Shown piece by piece: positions 1 through 5,196 of a stretch of DNA of 6,437 nt. The notes beneath the pieces were generated by a model that saw only the letters and a list, made by a program, of their open reading frames with translations, made no database searches and had not been told where the DNA came from. Source of the stretch: CAYPNF01 sp964411985 (GTDB lineage: Bacteria > Verrucomicrobiota > Verrucomicrobiia > Limisphaerales > J093); contig CAYPNF010000118.1 of assembly GCA_964411985.1 (NCBI GenBank), forward strand, positions 1-6,437. The letters are read 5' to 3'. Position numbers and translations under genes: made by a program. Each line of letters begins with the position of its first letter. The stretch's first letter is position 1.

Positions 1-76
1 AAAACATATCTTTCGGCTTGAGATGCGCCGTCATAGAAGAGACGGCGCGTAAGTAATCGAGAGTCGGATTTTTCAT
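1..76 (-). CDS. Start of an unrecognised protein, running off the left edge
   Basis: An ATG at 76-74 opens a frame without stops to the window edge. It gives 25 residues beginning MKNPTLDYLRAVSSM and ending KPKDMF. A strong Shine-Dalgarno site (AAGGAG) lies 8 nt upstream, and the start shares one base with the stop of the preceding small ORF (TAATG), so the two are probably translationally coupled. I do not recognise the family and too little is present to assign a function. The DNA is clearly lower in GC than the genes to the right and uses a textbook Shine-Dalgarno site that those genes lack, which suggests another source. Confidence 0.6.
   Translation of the reverse strand, partial: MKNPTLDYLRAVSSMTAHLKPKDMF
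25..48. repeat. Perfect 8-bp inverted repeat (hairpin) inside the left-edge ORF
   Basis: GCGCCGTC at 25-32 and GACGGCGC at 41-48 are exact reverse complements around an 8-nt loop. On the minus-strand transcript the stem would form within codons 10-18 of the gene starting at 76. No U-tract follows, so it is not an intrinsic terminator. It may be chance within coding DNA or an early-coding RNA structure. Confidence 0.5.
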
Positions 77-399
77 TAGTTGCTCTCCTTTTCGATTTCA
101 GCGCGTTCGCGGCGGGTTTCATCAGCGCGGCGTTTTACTTCTTTCGTGAAAGTTTCAAACAGTCCGGCGTCCATCGAGAAAGCCCAAACGAGATTTTCAA
201 CGGCTTCGGACGGCATTTCGTGACCTGTCCATTCGGAAATTCTTTGGGCCAGATTTTCGTTGATATTGAATTTGACGAAATAGCCGTCTTGATTATTGAG
301 CGAATCTTCAATCCAAGCCTCGACGGCTTCGGCTTCAGTGGAAAATTCGTTGTATGATGCATTTTCGTCCGCAATGTATTCGGCGGCTTTGTCTGTTTC
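76..399 (-). pseudogene. Small acidic protein of unknown function, 5' end missing at a breakpoint
   Basis: About 107 codons end at TAA (78-76) and overlap the next ATG by one base. The peptide is acidic in its first half (EYIADENASYNEF, EAEAVEAWIEDS) and ends in a charged, probably helical tail (KRRADETRRERAEIEKE). It contains no signal peptide or membrane segment. I do not recognise it; a phage- or plasmid-type small protein is possible but unproven. The frame stays open rightward to about 909, but beyond about 399 it only reads the SGNH gene out of frame. The piece has no ATG before 216 and no ribosome binding site, so its natural 5' end is missing. GC over bases 1-360 is about 46% by hand count. 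Confidence 0.55.
84..92 (-). promoter_or_regulatory. Strong Shine-Dalgarno site of the left-edge gene
   Basis: The minus strand reads AAAAGGAGA here, with the AGGAG core at 89-85 and 8 nt before the ATG at 76. It lies inside the last codons of the upstream small ORF and decides the start of the left-edge gene. No gene in the core of the window has a comparable site. Confidence 0.75.
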
Positions 400-1751
400 G
401 TCGCCAGCATCTTCTCGGCTCGCTCGGCGATGGACCGTGTGAGCTGGTAGTTGCCCTCGGGCGTCAAGTGCACGTGTTCGTAGAACAAAGCCTGTCCTGG
501 GAGTCCCTGAGGGCTGGCTTCGGCCAAAAGCCGCTCCGCGTCGAGCAATTCCACTCCTCGTCCAGCCTCCGCAGCTGCCATCTCGCGGATGATCTCGTTG
601 ATCCGGGTATCGGTGCGAAACTGCAGTGCGTCGGCGTCCCTCGCTCGACGAAATAGGTCTTTGGCTTCTTCCAGCCGGTTTGCGGCTAGCAGGCATTGGG
701 CCTGACGGAACATCAGTTCGGCGTACTCGGAATCGATCTTCGCTGCCTCCGCATAAGCGGCAGCTGCCTCCTGAGGTTTCCCTTCGGCTTGGAGCACCTT
801 GCCCCGGTTGAAGCTGGCCTCCCACTCGGCCAGTTGCCCCGGGATCAATCCCTTCCGGTGCATTGAGGCAAAGGGAGCGCAGTCTTTCGTATTGGTAGCC
901 ACCGTGCACAGCAGCACCGGGACCCCTGCTTCGCGTGCCGCCTTGAGAATCCCAGCCAGGTTCTGGCGGAAGTTCGCGTAAACGCGCGCCGTTTTCGGAT
1001 CATCCTGGGCCACCCCTTGGCCCCACCACATCGTCATTCCGCCCCATTCAGACCGGGTTGGATCGGGTTGGTTGAGTCTTTGCCAGGCCAGGTCAGCCAC
1101 CTGCAGAAGCCGGGCGGTTTTCAGGCTCAATACGGCACGGATCATCCACAGCGGCGGGGCCTGCGCCCCTAGCACCGTCACCGATCCAAACGGGCCGATC
1201 ATCTCGTTGTTTCCCATGTAGACCACCCAGAGGTCACCTTGGCGGGTCGCGCAATCTTTCGCGATGGGGAGGATTACGTGCGAGTTGATGGCCACCATGG
1301 CGGCGTTCACCACTTCGATCCGACTGGCCGGGAACCTCTGGCTCAGAACCGCCTGGAGCATGCGCGGCAGGCCAAACGGGGGGTCGGGATCCCCCATGGC
1401 TGCAGACTCCCCTAGGACAAACACCCGTACAGTTTCCGGTGATTTTGGCTGCGGAAGGTTGATGGACCTTGGGAAACGGAGGAGTCGCTCGGGAAAAAAG
1501 CGTCTGGCAAAGTCCTTGTTGTCGATTAAGTAGCGTTTTCCTTCGCGAGTTTGCTCGAGCAGAAACTGAGTGGGATATCCAAGACCCAAAGTCCGGAAGA
1601 GGATCTCGCAACACAAAAGGCAAACTGCCGGGACTCCCAAGGCCGCCAGCAGTCGGAACCACCGCGTTCTGTTGGCCGAGGTTGCCTCCGGAGAGGACCG
1701 TTCAGTCACCGGCGCTGCGGTTGCTATTCGGCGTTTCGGTTTCGGCTGCAC
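135..1751 (-). CDS. Membrane-anchored SGNH/GDSL-hydrolase-like protein with TPRs, C-terminus replaced
   Basis: The 538-codon frame starts at GTG 1751; a TAA at 1772-1770 in the same frame rules out an earlier start. Residues 1-30 are basic and 31-58 form one membrane anchor, placing the rest in the periplasm. SGNH blocks follow: GES with Ser116 (block I), VVNAAM (148-153, block II), GNNE (180-183, block III) and FYEHVHLTPEG (423-433), whose His428 is the likely catalytic histidine, with Glu425 at the usual Asp position. Two TPR-like repeats lie at about 308-372. The fold suggests an esterase or acyl-transfer-type activity; the substrate is unknown. Authentic sequence stops near residue 450 (base about 405). 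Residues 452-538 are K/S/T/P-rich and read the neighbouring small ORF out of frame. As I recall, family members continue well past this point, so the protein is probably truncated. It is the third gene of the minus-strand cluster, 70 nt after the CRTAC1-family gene. Confidence 0.85.
   Translation of the reverse strand: MQPKPKRRIATAAPVTERSSPEATSANRTRWFRLLAALGVPAVCLLCCEILFRTLGLGYPTQFLLEQTREGKRYLIDNKDFARRFFPERLLRFPRSINLPQPKSPETVRVFVLGESAAMGDPDPPFGLPRMLQAVLSQRFPASRIEVVNAAMVAINSHVILPIAKDCATRQGDLWVVYMGNNEMIGPFGSVTVLGAQAPPLWMIRAVLSLKTARLLQVADLAWQRLNQPDPTRSEWGGMTMWWGQGVAQDDPKTARVYANFRQNLAGILKAAREAGVPVLLCTVATNTKDCAPFASMHRKGLIPGQLAEWEASFNRGKVLQAEGKPQEAAAAYAEAAKIDSEYAELMFRQAQCLLAANRLEEAKDLFRRARDADALQFRTDTRINEIIREMAAAEAGRGVELLDAERLLAEASPQGLPGQALFYEHVHLTPEGNYQLTRSIAERAEKMLATKQTKPPNTLRTKMHHTTNFPLKPKPSRLGLKIRSIIKTAISSNSISTKIWPKEFPNGQVTKCRPKPLKISFGLSRWTPDCLKLSRKK
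385..410. other. Left breakpoint: two unrelated coding sequences joined
   Basis: To the right of about 405 the minus strand encodes the SGNH protein in one frame. To the left of about 399 a different protein is encoded in another frame, with lower GC and AT-richer third positions. Neither gene is complete: the SGNH protein lacks its usual continuation and the small ORF lacks a start. The exact base cannot be fixed because both frames read plausibly across roughly 390-405. No insertion-sequence end, target duplication or att-like repeat is visible. Confidence 0.7.
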
Positions 1752-1756
1752 CCATT

Positions 1757-1779
1757 CAGGGTACTGGAGTTACCCCCTG
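1757..1779 (-). other. Weak hairpin just upstream of the SGNH start
   Basis: In the 70-nt gap between the CRTAC1-family stop and the SGNH GTG, CAGGG (1779-1775) can pair with CCCTG (1761-1757). The only purine-rich, ribosome-site-like run, AGGGGG at about 1778-1773, lies partly in the 5' arm but more than 20 nt from the GTG. No U-run follows, so it is not a terminator and transcription probably continues into the SGNH gene. The stem is short and may be chance. Confidence 0.25.
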
Positions 1780-1821
1780 GGGCTCAAGTGAACAGACAGG
1801 GTGGGTCGCCAAACGCTGCGA

Positions 1822-3555
1822 TCAAGGCGGCGACGAAGGTTGGGAGGCCGGGACTGCCTCCCCTTCACCCTCCGTCAGGCGTAGCACGCGGTCGGCGGTG
1901 AGGTTCGTACGGACCTCCTCCAGGCCGCTGGGCCAGCAGACCACCAAGCGATCTACCACCGTATTTGTCCCCAACCCGAAGTGCAGCCGGAGATCTTCGG
2001 CGCTCTGGTAGCCACGTCCTGCGCGCACCTCGTCCACCTGCGTAAGCCCCCCCGCACTGACCCGTGCCACCGCTCCTACGGCAGACCGGTTGCTTTTCGT
2101 GCCGACCAGCTTGAGTAGTACCCAGTGATTCTTGGTGACAGATTCATTGAGCATGAGGGTCGGCTTGGTCCGTGCATTCAGGATCACCACATCGGTCTTT
2201 CCATCGTTGTTGAGATCCCCGAAGACCGCGCCGCGGCTGCTCCGTGGCTCGCCCAGGGGTCCGCCAATTTCCCCACCCACCTCGACGAATCGGCCGCCTC
2301 GCTGCTGCAAGAGCAGACTCCGCTGTTTGTAGGTGGTGTTCCGGTCGTACTGCTCCACGCTATCCTGCAGATGACCTGCTGCTGTGAACAGTTCTTGCAC
2401 TCCATCGTTGTCAAAATCCACGAGCCCGCAGCCCCAGGTCACCAGGGGCCGCGACCCCGCTCCGGCGCCGGTCTCCACCGTCACGTCTTTGAATTGCAGG
2501 TTGCCATGTCGGATCCCCAGATTGCGGTAGAGCGTGTTGACCTGGTTCTGGTAGTCGGTGACGATGATATCGAAGAGACCATCTCCGTCATAGTCTCCGG
2601 CGTTGCAGCCCATGGTACCCTGTGGCTCTCCGTACTGGTCCACCGCCACCCCCGCCACCAGCCCGATCTCCTCAAACGTTCCGTCCCTTTTGTTTCGGAA
2701 GAGGTAGTTTTCCATCACATCGTTGCCCACGTAAATGTCCGGCCAACCGTCCCCGTCGAAATCCCCACAGACAATTCCCATGGCATAGCCTTTGTGGCGG
2801 CCGATGCCGGAGGCCGCGCTGACATCGGCAAAGGTCCCATCGCCGTTGTTGCGGAAGAGTCGATTAGGGGCCATCGGGTACGAGCGCGGGCTGCAATAGA
2901 CCGGTACGTTGGCTTGGAGGCAAGGTTTGGCGTTCGTGATATCGAACTCCACGTAGTTGCCCACGAACAGGTCGAGTTTCCCGTCGCGGTTATAATCCAG
3001 GAAAGCGCACCCGGCTCCGACGCAGTTGGCGCCGAGGGAAGCCCCCGTCAAGCCAGCCTTTGCCGTCACATCGGTAAAGGTGCCAACGCCGCTGTTCTGG
3101 AGCAATCGATGCGCTCCAAACTGGCTGATGAAGATGTCCTCGTGACCGTCGTTGTCATAGTCGGCCACGGCGCAGCCCATGCCATATCCTGGCATTCCTC
3201 CCAAGCCACTTTGTGAGGTCACGTTCATGAAGGTACCGTCCCCGTTGTTCCTATACAGTTCATGGGTCGGCGGGGGGGACTTTGGAGCTGCTCCTGGCAG
3301 CGGAGATCCGTTCAGAAAGAGGAGGTCCAGCTGCCCGTCCCCATCGTAGTCAATCAAGCCCAGTCCGGAAGCCACGGTTTCTACAAAGTAGCGTCGGCCG
3401 GAACCGCCGTCGGTGTGCACGAAGCGAATACCTGCGGCCTCGGTGGCGTCTCGGAACCGGATCGGTGTGGCGCTCTGCGAGCAGGGCAGGGTCAGCAGGA
3501 TGCCGGTGAGCCACCCTAGTGTAGGCCAAGAACGAATTGGTCTGGGGGAGTTCAC
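1822..3555 (-). CDS. Secreted CRTAC1-family protein: FG-GAP/VCBS seven-bladed propeller with ASPIC/UnbV domain
   Basis: I chose GTG 3555, giving 577 residues. It forms a GTGA overlap with the TPR stop and begins directly with a signal peptide (MNSPRPIRSWP, hydrophobic TLGWLTGILLTLP, cleavage near SQSA at 29). The frame is open up to 3675, but that would overlap the TPR gene by 124 nt with low-complexity sequence. Seven calcium-binding-type loops begin at about residues 69, 132, 187, 265, 321, 380 and 447 (for example DYDGDGQLD, DFDGDGWPD, DLNNDGKTD), spaced 55-78 residues apart, as expected for a seven-bladed beta-propeller. LYRNNGDGTF-type repeats precede several loops, and Cys212/Cys221 lie in the YCSP segment typical of the family. 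The ASPIC/UnbV domain spans about 476-560 (NHWVLLKL, GRGYQSAEDLRLHFGLG, VVCWPSG). Members are extracellular and probably bind calcium and a protein or glycan partner; no enzymatic activity is established. Confidence 0.93.
   Translation of the reverse strand: MNSPRPIRSWPTLGWLTGILLTLPCSQSATPIRFRDATEAAGIRFVHTDGGSGRRYFVETVASGLGLIDYDGDGQLDLLFLNGSPLPGAAPKSPPPTHELYRNNGDGTFMNVTSQSGLGGMPGYGMGCAVADYDNDGHEDIFISQFGAHRLLQNSGVGTFTDVTAKAGLTGASLGANCVGAGCAFLDYNRDGKLDLFVGNYVEFDITNAKPCLQANVPVYCSPRSYPMAPNRLFRNNGDGTFADVSAASGIGRHKGYAMGIVCGDFDGDGWPDIYVGNDVMENYLFRNKRDGTFEEIGLVAGVAVDQYGEPQGTMGCNAGDYDGDGLFDIIVTDYQNQVNTLYRNLGIRHGNLQFKDVTVETGAGAGSRPLVTWGCGLVDFDNDGVQELFTAAGHLQDSVEQYDRNTTYKQRSLLLQQRGGRFVEVGGEIGGPLGEPRSSRGAVFGDLNNDGKTDVVILNARTKPTLMLNESVTKNHWVLLKLVGTKSNRSAVGAVARVSAGGLTQVDEVRAGRGYQSAEDLRLHFGLGTNTVVDRLVVCWPSGLEEVRTNLTADRVLRLTEGEGEAVPASQPSSPP
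3552..3555 (-). promoter_or_regulatory. GTGA stop/start overlap coupling the TPR and CRTAC1-family genes
   Basis: The minus strand reads CCGTGAAC. TGA (3554-3552) ends the TPR gene, and GTG (3555-3553) opens the next gene at the start of its signal peptide. No Shine-Dalgarno-like run precedes it (the upstream bases are mostly C), so initiation probably depends on ribosomes terminating on the TPR gene. Confidence 0.75.
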
Positions 3556-4892
3556 GGAGGGGGGTGGAGTCGTCTTTGGCGCTGGCGGTACACGGTGTTG
3601 GTGGGGTCCCGCTCGACAGCCTGAGAGGTGGCGGCGAGGGCAGCGTTGGTCTGCCCATTGGCGTAGAAAGCCCATCCCAGCAAATCGTAATGGGCCGCCG
3701 TAGGTGCAAGCGCCACCAACTGCTGGGAGATTTGCAGCGCCTTGGGTAACTCGGTTCGTGTGCTCAAGTAGCAGCGTGCGAGGTGAAACATCGCCACGGT
3801 TTGCTTGGAATCGAGTTCCAGCGCGCGTCCCATCGACTTCTCCGCTGCACCGTATTCCTTGAGCTCCGATTGAAGTATACCCAGGTTCACCCAGTAGGCT
3901 GCCCTCTCCGACCGCAGAACCACCAGGGCTTCATACTCGCTCCGCGCTTCTCGGAGGCGGCCCGCCCCCACCAGCAGATGAGCCAAAGCTTCATGGGCGA
4001 GGGGGTCTGCCGGTGCGATCCGCACAGACTGGCGCAAGTGCGCTTCCGCCAGAGCACTTTGGTTTTGCCGAAGGTAAAGCCCAGCTGTTTCCCGGTGAAA
4101 ACCAGCTGTCAGCGCCCGCATGAATTTCTCGTCGTCATAGCTCGAGTTGCGGCTGTCCAACTCCGCTTTCTCCTGCCGCTTGAGGGCGTGGAAGGTCGCC
4201 ATGGACTCTTGGGCAGAGGCCGCTTCCCCAATCTGGCTCTGGGCTTGGGAAAGGGCGTAGAAAGCCCCCGCCAATTTCGGGTCAAGTTGACATGCCTCCT
4301 GCAGGATGCGCACGGCATCCTGCGCCTGCCCATCATCGCTCAACAAGCGCCCCAGAAGCAGCCGTGGCAGGGCGTCCTTGGGAGCCTGCCATATCGCAGT
4401 CTGAAAGGCTTTCTTAGCTCCCTTCCGGTCGCCAAGACGGTCGAGCACCATCCCCAACGAACACTGCGCTCCTGGGAACTCGGATTGAAGTTCCAGAGCC
4501 CCACGCAAGAACCTGGCCGCCTCCTCCATACGATCCTGCTTTATAAACATCTCTGCAAGAAAGAGTTGGACGTCAGATCGTTTGGGACCCTGCAGCATCG
4601 CCTTTCGAGCCCATCTCTCCGCCTCCTCGCTCTCCCCTAGCTGCCCGCGGATCCGGGCGAGACTAAAGAGGATTGCACCGGTCGTATTTGTTTGTGTTTC
4701 AATGGTTTGAATAACCGTATGGAGATAGTCTCGGCCTTCATGGGGCTTGAATTCGGGAAACGGCACCTCCGCCCCCACTGGCCTGGTGAGAAGCAGGCAG
4801 CAAATCCCGAGCCCCCACGCGGCTCCTCTCCACAGCCCAGTGGCGGTTCTGTGCCGGGAAGCTGCAGAAAAACAGCGAAACAGCCATTTCAT
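3552..4892 (-). CDS. Exported tetratricopeptide-repeat protein
   Basis: ATG 4892 gives 446 residues. A TTG at 4937 in the same frame would add 15 residues that look unlike a signal peptide and has no ribosome site. A GGGAG run sits only 1 nt before the ATG, too close for ideal use. A long basic n-region (MKWLFRCF, SRHR) precedes a hydrophobic stretch at about 24-38 and a likely cleavage site after VGA (41). The rest is helical TPR repeats, about nine, with typical small/large residue patterns: LGESEEAERWARKAM, LGDRKGAKKAFQTAI, AGRLREARSEYEAL and NGQTNAALAATSQAV. A charged linker at about 235-262 (LKRQEKAELDSR, SYDDEKF) splits the array in two. TPRs bind partner proteins; here the location is periplasmic or extracytoplasmic. 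It is the first gene of the minus-strand cluster, suggesting a scaffold for the two downstream products. The partner is not known. Confidence 0.88.
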   Translation of the reverse strand: MKWLFRCFSAASRHRTATGLWRGAAWGLGICCLLLTRPVGAEVPFPEFKPHEGRDYLHTVIQTIETQTNTTGAILFSLARIRGQLGESEEAERWARKAMLQGPKRSDVQLFLAEMFIKQDRMEEAARFLRGALELQSEFPGAQCSLGMVLDRLGDRKGAKKAFQTAIWQAPKDALPRLLLGRLLSDDGQAQDAVRILQEACQLDPKLAGAFYALSQAQSQIGEAASAQESMATFHALKRQEKAELDSRNSSYDDEKFMRALTAGFHRETAGLYLRQNQSALAEAHLRQSVRIAPADPLAHEALAHLLVGAGRLREARSEYEALVVLRSERAAYWVNLGILQSELKEYGAAEKSMGRALELDSKQTVAMFHLARCYLSTRTELPKALQISQQLVALAPTAAHYDLLGWAFYANGQTNAALAATSQAVERDPTNTVYRQRQRRLHPPP

Positions 4893-4986
4893 ACTCCCGT
4901 CTAGCTTGGTCTGGCTGGCCCAAGACGTCGAGTGCAATTAGGTCACGGAACAGCAGGATTACAGGCTTTCCGTTCTTTTTATAAGA

Positions 4987-5010
4987 TACGTACCCCCAAA
5001 TATTTACGTA
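4987..5010. repeat. Paired TACGTA palindromes
   Basis: TACGTA occurs at 4987-4992 and again at 5005-5010, 18 bp start to start, separated by CCCCCAAATATT. Two self-complementary hexamers just under two helical turns apart in a divergent promoter region could be a regulator-binding pair. Chance is not excluded. Confidence 0.35.
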
Positions 5011-5022
5011 TTTTCCAAGTAT

Positions 5023-5037
5023 ACAATTGCTAATTGT
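5023..5037. repeat. Inverted repeat ACAATT-GCT-AATTGT, operator-like
   Basis: Arms 5023-5028 and 5032-5037 are exact reverse complements around a 3-nt centre. The site lies in the AT-rich part of the divergent region and touches the TATACT -10-like hexamer of the minus strand, where a repressor could act. No regulator gene is present in the window. Confidence 0.4.
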
Positions 5038-5083
5038 TCGAAAGGCCTGCCAGCATCGAATCTGATTCAAAACCAACCGTTCT

Positions 5084-5096
5084 CCAAGCTGCTTGG
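5084..5096. repeat. Inverted repeat CCAAGC-T-GCTTGG
   Basis: Perfect 6-bp arms around a single central base lie about 100 nt upstream of the plus-strand start. The sequence differs from the 5023 palindrome, so they would be separate sites. The 1-nt spacing is too tight for an RNA hairpin, so a DNA-binding site is the likelier reading if it is functional. Confidence 0.35.
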
Positions 5097-5196
5097 CGAC
5101 TGGCAATTTCGGCCTGTGAGAGGTTGATCCTCCTTTGGTGGGTGCCTGAGGGGTGCTTGGAACGGTTGGGTAGTTGGCAGAAACTTAAGAAACCAT

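Larger units (their letters stand above)
4893..5196. promoter_or_regulatory. Divergent intergenic region, probable promoters for both directions
   Basis: These 304 nt separate the minus-strand TPR gene from the plus-strand gene. The part at about 4975-5040 is distinctly AT-rich, unlike the flanking genes, as expected for a promoter or operator. A TATACT hexamer on the minus strand (5023-5018) resembles a -10 box, but its -35 position (GCCTTT) is poor. TATAAG on the plus strand (4980-4985) lies more than 200 nt from its gene. I see no convincing sigma-70 pair on either strand. Short palindromes are listed separately. Confidence 0.5.

Noticed and set aside
400..909. Rightward extension of the small acidic ORF to a start near 909
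   Set aside because: This part overlaps the SGNH gene out of frame and is Arg/Gly/Pro-rich; the TPR repeats and the EHVH block are in the SGNH frame.
1752..1821. Possible intrinsic terminator between the CRTAC1-family and SGNH genes
   Set aside because: The only stem has 5 bp with a long loop and no following U-run.
2125..3216. A 363-codon open frame on the plus strand opposite the CRTAC1-family gene
   Set aside because: It is the antisense of repeated Asp/Gly codons, which contain no stops on the other strand. The peptide (HVVAHEQVEFPV and similar) has no family features, and the minus-strand reading is unmistakable.
3556..3675. A start of the CRTAC1-family gene at 3675, adding 40 residues
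   Set aside because: It would overlap the TPR gene by 124 nt, and the added sequence is Arg/Pro-rich and places the signal peptide internally. GTG 3555 fits the overlap and the signal peptide.
3783..4640. A 285-codon open frame on the plus strand opposite the TPR gene
   Set aside because: It mirrors the helical TPR coding sequence, is rich in Arg, His and Pro, and has no ribosome site or recognisable domain.
4893..4937. TTG start of the TPR gene at 4937
   Set aside because: The added residues (HSTSWASQTKLDGS) are not signal-peptide-like, and no ribosome site precedes the TTG.
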